Origin: Mycobacterium sp.
GTDB lineage: Bacteria; Actinomycetota; Actinomycetes; Mycobacteriales; Mycobacteriaceae
Assembly (NCBI GenBank): GCA_025965815.1
Contig: JAOPWF010000074.1
Coordinates: forward strand, 1-5,218
DNA: 5,218 nucleotides
Direction: 5' to 3'
Positions 1 to 5,218 of the stretch are shown here, piece after piece. The notes beneath the pieces were generated by a model that saw only the letters and a list, made by a program, of their open reading frames with translations, was not told where the DNA came from and did not search any database. Each line of letters starts with the position of its first letter. Position 1 is the first letter of the stretch. A program made the translations under genes and the position numbers.

Positions 1-2
1 GC

Positions 3-296
3 CGGTTGGCGCTGGTGCACCGGCTGGGCTCGATCGACCTGGACCTCACGAGTGCCCGCTTCGCCGGACCGGTCGTCGTCGTCCAACTGGACATGGTCGC
101 CGGCTCGGTGGACATCCGGCTGCCCGATGGCGCCAGCGCCTCGATCGACGATGTCGAGGTCTACGTCGGCAGCGCCCGCGACCACCGCAAGAACGCACCC
201 GCCGAGGGCACACCGCACATGGTGCTGACCGGCCGCGTGGTGGGCGGCTCGGTGCACCTGCGCGGTCCACGCCGGTCGAGATTGTGGCGTCGCTGA
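3..296 (+). CDS. DUF1707-type protein, C-terminal part (partial at left edge)
   Basis: The frame is open from the window edge and ends at TGA 294-296, so only the last ~97 residues are seen; the TTG at position 6 is simply an internal codon. The visible part is a run of short beta strands: GSIDLDLTSARF, then VVVVQLDMVAGSVDIRLPDG, then VEVYVGSARDHR, then a VGGSVHLRG turn, ending in a basic RRSRLWRR tail. This repeated G-S-(V/I)-x-(V/L/I) pattern is typical of the C-terminal strand-rich part of actinobacterial DUF1707 proteins, which resembles the LiaF/DUF2154 C-terminal domain. Any N-terminal DUF1707 helical domain or membrane segment would lie left of the window. The molecular role is unknown. 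The gene ends 17 bases before mapB, but mapB has its own start signal. Family assignment is by pattern and is moderately confident. Confidence 0.7.
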   Translation, partial: RLALVHRLGSIDLDLTSARFAGPVVVVQLDMVAGSVDIRLPDGASASIDDVEVYVGSARDHRKNAPAEGTPHMVLTGRVVGGSVHLRGPRRSRLWRR

Positions 297-301
297 CCCG
301 T

Positions 302-307
302 TAAGCT
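302..307 (+). promoter_or_regulatory. -10 box of a probable leaderless mapB promoter
   Basis: TAAGCT fits the mycobacterial SigA -10 pattern TANNNT and ends exactly 6 bases before the A of the mapB ATG at 314. This places the expected transcription start on the start codon. No Shine-Dalgarno sequence precedes the ATG; the GGGA at 308-311 is too close to serve. No good -35 is seen: the nearest candidate, TTGTGG at 282-287, leaves a spacer of only 14. That leaderless starts are common in mycobacteria is established; this particular one is inferred. Confidence 0.6.
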
Positions 308-313
308 GGGATT

Positions 314-1210
314 ATGACCACCGCTCGTACCGCGTCGCCTGGGGCAGGAGCGCAGCGACTCGGGGACCGGGCCGGCTCCGGCGTGCTGTCGCCGACGCTG
401 CCTGTCCCAAAGTTGATCGCACGTCCGGAATACGCATGGAAAGCGACGGTGCAGGAGGGCACCGAGCCGTGGGTGCAGACATCCGAGGTCATCGAGAAGA
501 TGCGCGTCGCGAGCCGGATCGCCGCGGGAGCGCTGGCCGAGGCGGGCGAGGCCGTCGCTCCCGGAGTGACGACCGACCACCTCGACCGGGTGGCGCACGA
601 CTACATGGTCGACCACGGCGCCTATCCGTCGACGCTGGGCTATAAGGGTTTCCCGAAGTCGTGCTGCACCTCGCTGAACGAGATCATCTGCCATGGCATC
701 CCGGATTCGACGGTGATCCAGGACGGTGACATCGTCAACATCGACGTCACCGCCTACATCGACGGGGTGCACGGCGACACCAACGCGACCTTCCTGGCCG
801 GCGACGTATCCGAGGAGCACCGGCTGCTCGTCGAGCGCACCCACGAGGCGACGATGCGCGCGATCAAGGCCGTCCGGCCCGGCCGGGCGTTGTCCGTCGT
901 CGGCAGGGTCATCGAGTCGTACGCAAACCGGTTCGGCTACAACGTGGTTCGCGACTTCACCGGTCACGGGATCGGCACCACGTTCCACAACGGGCTGGTG
1001 GTGCTGCACTACGACCAGCCCGCCGTCGACACGATCATCGAGCCGGGGATGACGTTCACCATCGAGCCGATGATCAACCTCGGGGCGCTGGACTACGAGA
1101 TCTGGGACGACGGCTGGAGCGTTGCCACCAAGGACCGCAAATGGACCGCGCAATTCGAGCACACCCTGGTCGTCACCGACGACGGCGCCGAGATCCTGAC
1201 ATTGGTGTGA
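314..1210 (+). CDS. mapB: Methionine aminopeptidase type 1c (MapB)
   Basis: This cytosolic metalloprotease of 298 aa removes the initiator methionine from nascent proteins. The M24 'pita-bread' fold covers about residues 60-298. All five metal ligands are present: D144 (NIDVTAY), D155 (GDTNATF), H218 ([12 protein letters not shown]), E251 (IEPMINLG) and E282 (QFEHTL). The catalytic domain agrees nearly residue for residue with M. tuberculosis MapB (Rv2861c, 285 aa) as I remember it. The N-terminal extension, with SPTLPVP and ARPEYAWK, is the proline-containing linker that defines actinobacterial type 1c enzymes and is proposed to contact the ribosome. It is about 13 residues longer here than in M. 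tuberculosis, through a Gly/Ala/Arg-rich stretch at about residues 11-23. The ATG at 314 is preferred because a -10 box sits 6 bases upstream, giving a leaderless start. The gene ends at TGA 1208-1210, just before a palindromic repeat. Confidence 0.97.
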   Translation: MTTARTASPGAGAQRLGDRAGSGVLSPTLPVPKLIARPEYAWKATVQEGTEPWVQTSEVIEKMRVASRIAAGALAEAGEAVAPGVTTDHLDRVAHDYMVDHGAYPSTLGYKGFPKSCCTSLNEIICHGIPDSTVIQDGDIVNIDVTAYIDGVHGDTNATFLAGDVSEEHRLLVERTHEATMRAIKAVRPGRALSVVGRVIESYANRFGYNVVRDFTGHGIGTTFHNGLVVLHYDQPAVDTIIEPGMTFTIEPMINLGALDYEIWDDGWSVATKDRKWTAQFEHTLVVTDDGAEILTLV

Positions 1211-1222
1211 CCGGTTACCTGC

Positions 1223-1282
1223 GCGAGCAGACGCAGAATCGCATGATTTCGGCGCTATGTGTGCGACTCTGTGTCTGCTCGC
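1223..1282. repeat. 60-base imperfect palindrome (REP-like intergenic element)
   Basis: The left arm GCGAGCAGACGCAGA (1223-1237) pairs with the right arm TCTGTGTCTGCTCGC (1268-1282) over 15 positions, with a single G-U wobble. After one A/C mismatch (1238/1267) the stem resumes with TCGCA (1239-1243) against TGCGA (1262-1266) and can add two wobble pairs, leaving a loop of about 14 bases. No T-tract follows, so it is not a classical intrinsic terminator. It fills most of the mapB-cobQ gap. I recall similar palindromes ending in GCGAGCAGAC/GTCTGCTCGC between genes in fast-growing mycobacteria, so this is probably one copy of a dispersed family. No second copy occurs in this window. It may limit read-through from mapB or protect a transcript 3' end. 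Confidence 0.85.
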
Positions 1283-1284
1283 CC

Positions 1285-1289
1285 GGAGG
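1285..1289 (+). promoter_or_regulatory. Shine-Dalgarno GGAGG upstream of cobQ
   Basis: GGAGG lies three bases after the palindrome. It is 9 bases before the GTG at 1299, which is good spacing, but 20 bases before the in-frame cobQ GTG at 1310, which is too far. It therefore serves either the micro-ORF 1299-1313, with coupling into cobQ, or a cobQ start at 1299 that the sequence as given does not keep in frame. Confidence 0.6.
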
Positions 1290-1298
1290 CGGGGACCG

Positions 1299-1313
1299 GT
1301 GAGCATCCCGTGA
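1299..1313 (+). other. Micro-ORF (GTG-AGC-ATC-CCG-TGA) overlapping the cobQ start
   Basis: A five-codon frame (four residues, M-S-I-P, plus stop) starts at GTG 1299, 9 bases after GGAGG. Its TGA at 1311-1313 overlaps the cobQ GTG at 1310 in the four-base form GTGA, a classic arrangement for stop-restart translational coupling. The alternative is that one base is missing near 1308-1311. A restored base would give cobQ an in-frame start at 1299 reading [11 protein letters not shown]. The sequence alone cannot decide between these. Confidence 0.35.
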
Positions 1314-2827
1314 CCGCGGGCGCGCTGCTGATCGCGGGCACCACCTCCGACGCCGGTAAGTCGATGGTGGTCGCGGGACTGTGCCGGCTGCTGGCGCGCA
1401 AGGGGATTCGGGTCGCGCCGTTCAAGGCGCAGAACATGTCGAACAACTCTGCGGTGACCGTGGAAGGTGGGGAGATCGGCCGCGCGCAGGCGATGCAGGC
1501 CCGCGCCGCCGGTCTGGCGCCCAGTGTGCGGTTCAACCCGGTGCTGCTCAAGCCGGGCAGTGACCGGACCTCGCAACTGGTGCTGCGCGGACAGGTCGCC
1601 GGCGTGGTCAGCGCCTCCGACTATGTCCAGCATCGGGCCCGGCTCGCTGCGTTGGTGGCCGACGAACTGGCCGGTCTGCGAAGCGAATTCGACGCCGTCA
1701 TCTGCGAGGGTGCCGGCTCGCCCGCCGAAATCAACCTGCGGGCAACCGATCTGGCGAACATGGGACTGGCGCAGGCCGCCGGGCTGCCGGTGATACTCGT
1801 CGGCGATATCGACCGCGGCGGCCTGCTGGCGCATCTGTTCGGTACCGTCGCGGTGCTCTCACCCGACGACCAGGCCCTTATCTCCGGCTTCGTCGTCAAC
1901 AAGTTCCGCGGCGATCTGGCGCTGCTGGCGCCCGGGCTCGACCAGTTGCGCGAGCTCACCGGCCGCCCTACCTACGGAGTGCTCCCGTACGCCGATGGAC
2001 TGTGGCTGGACGCCGAGGATTCGGTGTCGGTGCTGGCTCATCGCCTGGTCGGCATCGCGGCACCGCCGCTCGGCGAGCAGTGGCTGCGGGTGGCCGCGAT
2101 CCGGTTGCCCCGAATCTCCAACTCCACCGACGTCGAGGCGCTGGCGTGCGAGCCCGGTGTGCTGGTGCGCTGGGTCACCGACCCGGCGGACCTGGCCGAC
2201 TGCGATGTCATCGTCATACCGGGCAGCAAGGCCACGGTGGCCGACCTGCGCTGGCTGCGGGACCGCGGCCTGGCCGACGGCATCGTCGCGCACGCCCGGT
2301 CGGGTTCTGCGGTGCTGGGCATCTGCGGCGGCTTCCAAATGTTGTGCCGGCGCATCGACGACCTCGTCGAATCCGGCGCCGGGCCTGTCGACGGGTTAGG
2401 CCTGCTGGACGCCGACATCGTCTTCGAGCCGGACAAGACGCTGCGCACCTGGGACGCACCACTGCGCGGCTACGAGATCCACCACGGCAAACTGGCCCGC
2501 AGCGCCGCGCCAAGCTGGTTCGACGTCGACGGCTCGGCGCAGGGCATCCAGACAGCAGGGGGCAGCGGCCCGGTGTTCGGAACCCATTGGCACGGGCTGA
2601 TGGACAACGATGAGTTCCGCCGCGAATGGCTCACCCGGGCCGCCGCTGCCGCGGGGCGGCGCGGCTTCGTCGTGTCCGACGATGTCGACGTCGGCGCGCG
2701 ACGCGATGCCCAGCTCGACCTGATGGCGGATCTGCTGACCGCGCACCTTGACGTCGATGCGGTCGTGACCCTGCTGGAGAACGGACCCCCGTCCCGGCCC
2801 GCTGTCACGACGGGACTGCGTGGGTAG
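1310..2827 (+). CDS. cobQ: Cobyric acid synthase, glutamine-hydrolysing (CobQ/CbiP family)
   Basis: This cytosolic enzyme of 505 aa uses ATP and glutamine to amidate carboxylates on the b, d, e and g side chains of adenosylcobyrinic acid a,c-diamide, giving cobyric acid in the B12 pathway. The N-terminal synthetase domain has a P-loop-like [10 protein letters not shown] (residues 9-18), [11 protein letters not shown] (37-47), EGAGSPAE (133-140), GDIDRGG (165-171) and NKFRGD. The C-terminal class I glutamine amidotransferase domain has the nucleophile C339 in [16 protein letters not shown], and the catalytic H428 in [10 protein letters not shown]. The length fits the family. An open frame reaches back to GTG 1259, but that start lies inside the palindrome and would add 17 residues unlike the family. 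GTG 1310 gives [12 protein letters not shown], the usual beginning. The last ~14 residues ([14 protein letters not shown]) are an extra tail whose codons contain the promoter of the next gene. No cobalamin riboswitch is seen upstream. Confidence 0.96.
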   Translation: MTAGALLIAGTTSDAGKSMVVAGLCRLLARKGIRVAPFKAQNMSNNSAVTVEGGEIGRAQAMQARAAGLAPSVRFNPVLLKPGSDRTSQLVLRGQVAGVVSASDYVQHRARLAALVADELAGLRSEFDAVICEGAGSPAEINLRATDLANMGLAQAAGLPVILVGDIDRGGLLAHLFGTVAVLSPDDQALISGFVVNKFRGDLALLAPGLDQLRELTGRPTYGVLPYADGLWLDAEDSVSVLAHRLVGIAAPPLGEQWLRVAAIRLPRISNSTDVEALACEPGVLVRWVTDPADLADCDVIVIPGSKATVADLRWLRDRGLADGIVAHARSGSAVLGICGGFQMLCRRIDDLVESGAGPVDGLGLLDADIVFEPDKTLRTWDAPLRGYEIHHGKLARSAAPSWFDVDGSAQGIQTAGGSGPVFGTHWHGLMDNDEFRREWLTRAAAAAGRRGFVVSDDVDVGARRDAQLDLMADLLTAHLDVDAVVTLLENGPPSRPAVTTGLRG

Positions 2828-2830
2828 CCT
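2802..2830 (+). promoter_or_regulatory. SigA-like promoter of the lipoprotein gene, inside the cobQ 3' end
   Basis: CTGTCA (2802-2807, 4 of 6 against TTGACA) and TAGCCT (2825-2830, TANNNT) are separated by 17 bases. The -10 box ends 7 bases before the ATG at 2838, so the transcript is expected to be leaderless. The first three bases of the -10 box are the TAG stop codon of cobQ. No Shine-Dalgarno sequence is present before 2838. Confidence 0.6.
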
Positions 2831-2837
2831 GGTAGCC

Positions 2838-3542
2838 ATGATCAGGCAGTATGCGCAGGCGTCTGCGCTGACGGTTCTGCTGACCGTCGCCATGGTGTCG
2901 ACGAGTTGCGCGAACCTGGTCGCCGGTACGGCCACCTGGCCGGGCGCCAAGCTGGAGAAGGGTGTGCTGACCGCCGCCGACTTCCCGCCCGGCGTGGTCT
3001 ACGACCGGATCGTCGACCAACCCGGCCAGCCCGGCGGCGGGGGCAGCCCGGCGTCCGCCATGCTGTCCCGGCCGCCGGGCTGCTCGAACGGGCTGACCGA
3101 CGCGATCGCCGCCACCGCCGAGCGCGGCAAGGGGAGCGCCGCCACCTACCGCGCGGGCTACGACGGCGCCATCGTTGTCATGACCGTGATGACGTCACCG
3201 TTGGACCTCGAGCAGCTCAAGTCGATCGCGACCCGCTGCGAAAAGTTCTACGTGTACTTCGACCCCACATCGGACGGCATTCCGATCACCACCAGACGGC
3301 TGCGGATGCCGCGGGACGACGAACTGGTCTACCAACAGACGATGTCACTGAGCGGTGCCGAGAAGAGTGTGTATGCATCTTTCGAAAACATCGGCGGCAT
3401 TGGGGTGTTCGGCACCGCGCTGCCGATCCAGCAGGCCATCCCCGCGGACGCCACGCGAGGGTCCACGCCACCCAAGGCTCAACTGCCGCAGACATTCCTC
3501 GACATCGTCACCAAGCAGTCGGATCGGCTACGTGAAGGCTGA
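2838..3542 (+). CDS. Secreted protein or lipoprotein, DUF5642/PknH-sensor-like
   Basis: The protein has 234 residues. An export signal is clear: positive start MIRQ, hydrophobic core ALTVLLTVAMV (about residues 10-20), then STSC with C24 as the likely lipidated cysteine. The lipobox is weak, with S at -3 where L, V or I is usual, so it could instead be a cleaved secreted protein. The mature part has a LTAADFPPGV opening and two further cysteines, C82 (PPGCSNG) and C134 (TRCEKF), which may form a disulfide. It ends in a helix-like FLDIVTKQSDRLREG. This layout resembles mycobacterial DUF5642 lipoproteins and the extracytoplasmic sensor domain of PknH; no enzymatic motif is visible, and its job is unknown. 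A GTG at 2820 in the same frame is possible, but ATG 2838 is chosen because it begins the signal peptide properly and sits 7 bases after a -10 box. It lies 10 bases after cobQ but appears to be transcribed independently. Confidence 0.85.
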   Translation: MIRQYAQASALTVLLTVAMVSTSCANLVAGTATWPGAKLEKGVLTAADFPPGVVYDRIVDQPGQPGGGGSPASAMLSRPPGCSNGLTDAIAATAERGKGSAATYRAGYDGAIVVMTVMTSPLDLEQLKSIATRCEKFYVYFDPTSDGIPITTRRLRMPRDDELVYQQTMSLSGAEKSVYASFENIGGIGVFGTALPIQQAIPADATRGSTPPKAQLPQTFLDIVTKQSDRLREG

Positions 3543-3602
3543 CAGATCGCTGGGAGAACGGGCCCGACGGGCAAAACGCTCTCGGCGCAACAAGGTTGAC
3601 GG

Positions 3603-3608
3603 TAGCGT
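3603..3608 (+). promoter_or_regulatory. -10 box of a probable leaderless promoter
   Basis: TAGCGT (TANNNT) ends 6 bases before the ATG at 3615, and no Shine-Dalgarno sequence is present. No -35 at suitable spacing is seen; the TTGACG at 3596-3601 abuts the -10 box and cannot act as its -35. The rest of the 72-base gap (3543-3602) holds only a small GCCC-GAC-GGGC hairpin (3562-3572) without a T-tract. Confidence 0.5.
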
Positions 3609-3614
3609 GGCCAA

Positions 3615-4178
3615 ATGCCTTCGACGCTGGTGACCGTCGACGGTTTCCCCGTTGCCGTCAACGTGTCAGGCCCTGACAAGGGATCCGTCGTGGTGGTGCT
3701 CGGCGCCGCGCACCACGCGCCCGGCGCCTACGACGCCATCTGTCAGCGTCTGCACACCGCATCGCTGCGCACCATCGTGATCGGCCCGGACCGGCGGCTG
3801 ACTGCCAAGTCGGTGGTGGGAATCCTCGACACACTCGGAGTCCGCTGGGGTCTGCTGGTCGGGGACCGGATCGGCGGCGAGTTGGCGTGGGAGCTGGCGG
3901 CGACGCGGCTGGACAGGTTCATCGGCCTCGTGGTGATCGACCGCGGCCACCCGCGGGTCGCCGACCTGACCGGCGTGATCCGCGACGAGCACTGCCCACC
4001 GGTCGAGATGAACACCACCGCGCTGGTCAGCACCCCGGCCGCGAGAGCGGTCGCCAAGGCCAGCCAGCGCTACGTCTACGGCGACTTCCGGCTGGTGGAG
4101 CTGCTCGGGCGGCGCAACGCCCAGGAGTCCACCGCGCAGCTGGCCGCCGAGATCGTGCTGCGCACCAGCACCTGGTAG
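3615..4178 (+). CDS. Short alpha/beta-hydrolase-fold protein with degenerate nucleophile elbow
   Basis: This 187-aa protein reads like the first part of an alpha/beta hydrolase. Strands and turns follow in order: VVVVLGAAHHAPGAYDAI (25-42, corresponding to the usual strand plus HG oxyanion region), LRTIVIGPDRR (51-61), a helix SVVGILDTLG (66-75), strand GLLVGDRIGGELAWELA (79-95, where the nucleophile elbow falls) and FIGLVVIDRGHP (102-113). The elbow should be G-x-S-x-G but is G83-D84-R85-I86-G87, so the serine is arginine. The protein also stops about 80 residues short of a typical ~270-aa hydrolase and shows no obvious C-terminal catalytic histidine. The frame is intact with normal codon use, so it looks like a maintained non-catalytic homologue, though truncation by decay is possible. 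Function is unknown. It starts leaderless at ATG 3615, 72 bases after the lipoprotein gene, and converges on the ligase remnant. Confidence 0.8.
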   Translation: MPSTLVTVDGFPVAVNVSGPDKGSVVVVLGAAHHAPGAYDAICQRLHTASLRTIVIGPDRRLTAKSVVGILDTLGVRWGLLVGDRIGGELAWELAATRLDRFIGLVVIDRGHPRVADLTGVIRDEHCPPVEMNTTALVSTPAARAVAKASQRYVYGDFRLVELLGRRNAQESTAQLAAEIVLRTSTW

Positions 4179-4182
4179 CCGG

Positions 4183-4737
4183 TTACCGCGGGGTCTCGTC
4201 GGGGGTCCAGGCCTGGGGCAGGCCGGGCTGGCCGGGAACAGGAACTCGACGAACGCGGCGGCGGTGGGCTGCGGCTCGTCGTTGGCCAGCCCCGGGCGCT
4301 CGTTGGCCTCGATGAACACGTAGGCGTCGCCGGCCACGTCCGGGATGAGCGGGTCGATGCCGGTGACCGGAATGCCGATGGCCTCGGCTGCCGCCACCGC
4401 GACCCGGCACAGCTCGGGGTTCACCTCTGGCGGTCACGTCGTGGATCGTGCCGCCTGCTCTGCGCCTCGATCAGGTCGCGCACGCTGTGTTGCCCAGTGC
4501 CGATCACCTCGGCGGGCACCCGCAGCGCCGCGGCCACGACCTTGCCGTCGATGACGACCAGGCGCAGGTCGTCGCGCGGCGCCCGCTGTTCGATCAGCAC
4601 CTCGGGGTAGTGCTCGCGGGCCCGCGCCAGCGCGTCATCGAGCGCGGCGGAGCCGTCCTGGGCGGTAATGCCCACGGGATTCCCTTGCCCTGCTCGCCCC
4701 GGGTGGGTTTGACCACCACATCACCCGGTGGGGATTC
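4183..4737 (-). pseudogene. Remnant of an ATP-grasp ligase, probably N-acetylglutaminylglutamine synthetase
   Basis: Reading the minus strand, pieces of one protein appear in successive frames. DVVVKPTRGEQGKGIP (4722-4675) holds the ATP-grasp lysine and glycine loop. After a lost base near 4676 comes VGITAQDGSAALDDALAR, continuing through VLIEQRAPRDDLRLVVIDG to IGTGQHSVRDLIEAQS (to about 4457). There an internal deletion, probably of tens of codons, joins it to GGTIHDVTAR (4455-4426). An extra base near 4425 shifts to NPELCRVAVAAAEAIGIPV, then YVFIEANERPGLANDEPQPT and FVEFLFP (to about 4236). A further lost base leads to GQPGLPQAWTPDETPR and the stop TAA at 4183-4185. EANERPGLAN carries the metal-binding E and N of the fold. 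The N-terminal part is absent: a stop lies at 4738-4740, and the permease ends 20 bases further on. Motifs best fit NAGGN-type synthetases, which make a compatible-solute dipeptide; other cyanophycin-synthetase-like ligases are possible. Confidence 0.85.
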
Positions 4738-4759
4738 TTACCGGCCCTATTCCATGCGG

Positions 4760-5218
4760 CTAGGCGGGTTCCAGGTCCGCTCCGGGCACCTCGACCTGCT
4801 TGATCGGCCCGGTGAACCACTTCTTCACCGAGACGTGCCAGTAGATGTAGAGGAGGATCAGCACGCCGCCCACCAGCAGCGGGGTGTAGTTGACGGACTT
4901 CCACGCGAAGCTCGGATCCCACGGCACGCCGGCGTTGCTGTACGGGAATAGGGCGATGATCGACGTGATGATGATCTCGGCCACAGCGACGGGCGCCATC
5001 CACTTGTGGTGGCCGCGCAGGTTCCAGCTACCGACCTTGAATGAGTCGCCGGCCTTCCACCGGAGGTAGATCGGCACGGCGAAGGCCAGGTAGAGGCCCA
5101 CGACGCCGATCGACACCACGGCGAAGAACGCGACCGGAGTCGGTGCGCCGTTGACGTCAACCGCGACCAGCGCGGGCAGCGTGATGATCGCCGCGATGGC
5201 CGCCGTGACCAGCACGCC
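4760..5218 (-). CDS. APC-superfamily amino acid permease, C-terminal part (partial at right edge)
   Basis: The frame is open through the right edge and ends at TAG 4760-4762, giving about 152 residues of what is normally a ~500-aa membrane protein with 12 helices. Four hydrophobic segments are visible, taken as the last four helices. Counting from the codon at 5215, they are roughly residues 1-19, 28-51, 73-92 and 110-130, followed by a short cytoplasmic tail WFTGPIKQVEVPGADLEPA. The pattern YLRWKAGDSF, GSWNLRG, a proline-containing loop, then NYTPLLVGG, IYWHVSVKKWFTGP is typical of the amino acid/choline (GABA-permease-like) branch of the APC superfamily. These import amino acids, GABA or related amines by proton symport; the exact substrate cannot be read from this end. 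Its promoter lies outside the window. The tail is intact, so the decay of the neighbouring ligase appears not to have reached it. Confidence 0.88.
   Translation of the reverse strand, partial: GVLVTAAIAAIITLPALVAVDVNGAPTPVAFFAVVSIGVVGLYLAFAVPIYLRWKAGDSFKVGSWNLRGHHKWMAPVAVAEIIITSIIALFPYSNAGVPWDPSFAWKSVNYTPLLVGGVLILLYIYWHVSVKKWFTGPIKQVEVPGADLEPA

Noticed and set aside
1259..1309. Upstream cobQ starts at GTG 1259 and GTG 1271
   Set aside because: Both lie inside the palindrome, lack a ribosome-binding motif, and add residues unlike CobQ family N-termini; GTG 1310 gives the normal beginning.
1211..1309. Cobalamin riboswitch upstream of cobQ
   Set aside because: The 99-base gap is filled by the palindrome and is too short; no B12-box-like sequence is visible.
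161..1834. A 557-codon open frame on the minus strand across mapB and cobQ
   Set aside because: It is antisense to two clearly recognised genes, has the Arg/Gly/His-rich composition of a high-GC shadow frame, and shows no domain.
3562..3572. GCCC-GAC-GGGC hairpin after the lipoprotein gene as a terminator
   Set aside because: The stem is only four pairs and is followed by AAAA, not T residues.
3666..4182. Minus-strand frame running from the ligase remnant into the hydrolase gene
   Set aside because: Only its first part (above about 4236) is real ligase homology; the rest is read-through past a frameshift, antisense to the hydrolase-fold gene.
4174..4187. GGTAGCCGGTTACC palindrome at the converging stop codons, as a bidirectional terminator
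   Set aside because: It has no loop and no T-tract, and one wobble pair. It shares the 9-mer CCGGTTACC with 1211-1219 after the mapB stop, but that is too short to be persuasive in GC-rich DNA.
4448..4951. Plus-strand 167-codon frame across the ligase remnant and permease
   Set aside because: It is a shadow frame of the minus-strand coding sequence, with no recognisable motif and no start signal.
1..5218. tRNA, rRNA, CRISPR arrays, insertion sequences or attachment sites
   Set aside because: I looked for cloverleaf-like segments, spaced direct repeats and transposase motifs and saw none.

Overview
The window is high-GC DNA whose gene content points to the Mycobacteriaceae, probably a fast-growing Mycolicibacterium-type species. 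The methionine aminopeptidase matches the M. tuberculosis MapB type almost throughout its catalytic domain. The lipoprotein is of a kind seen mainly in mycobacteria, and three genes start in the leaderless style typical of mycobacterial transcripts. The assignment rests on protein recognition from memory, not on a search.

Layout, left to right. (1) Positions 3-296 (+): the C-terminal end of a DUF1707-type beta-strand-rich protein, cut by the left edge. (2) 314-1210 (+): mapB, complete, with all five metal ligands. (3) 1211-1309: a 99-base intergenic stretch holding a 60-base imperfect palindrome (1223-1282), then a GGAGG ribosome-binding motif and a five-codon micro-ORF that abuts the next start. 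(4) 1310-2827 (+): cobQ, cobyric acid synthase, complete. (5) 2838-3542 (+): a secreted protein or lipoprotein of the DUF5642/PknH-sensor-like kind. Its promoter lies inside the 3' end of cobQ, and the cobQ stop codon is part of the -10 box. (6) 3615-4178 (+): a short alpha/beta-hydrolase-fold protein in which the nucleophile serine is replaced by arginine. (7) 4183-4737 (-): the decayed C-terminal remnant of an ATP-grasp ligase, best read as N-acetylglutaminylglutamine synthetase, with its N-terminal part missing, an internal deletion and three frameshifts. (8) 4760-5218 (-): the C-terminal end of an APC-superfamily amino acid/GABA-type permease running off the right edge.

How the genes relate. 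The left six genes share one direction, but sequence signals argue against a single operon: mapB, the lipoprotein and the hydrolase-like gene each carry their own TANNNT box 6-7 bases before an ATG, with no Shine-Dalgarno sequence. cobQ is the exception and appears to be translated from a conventional leader. MapB (N-terminal methionine removal) and CobQ (corrinoid amidation) have no obvious pathway link. The right-hand minus-strand block is separate and converges on the hydrolase gene, with only four bases between the two stop codons. The most notable items are the palindrome and micro-ORF before cobQ, the promoter embedded in the cobQ tail, the hydrolase-like protein lacking its nucleophile, and the ligase pseudogene. 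I see no clear new multi-gene system here.
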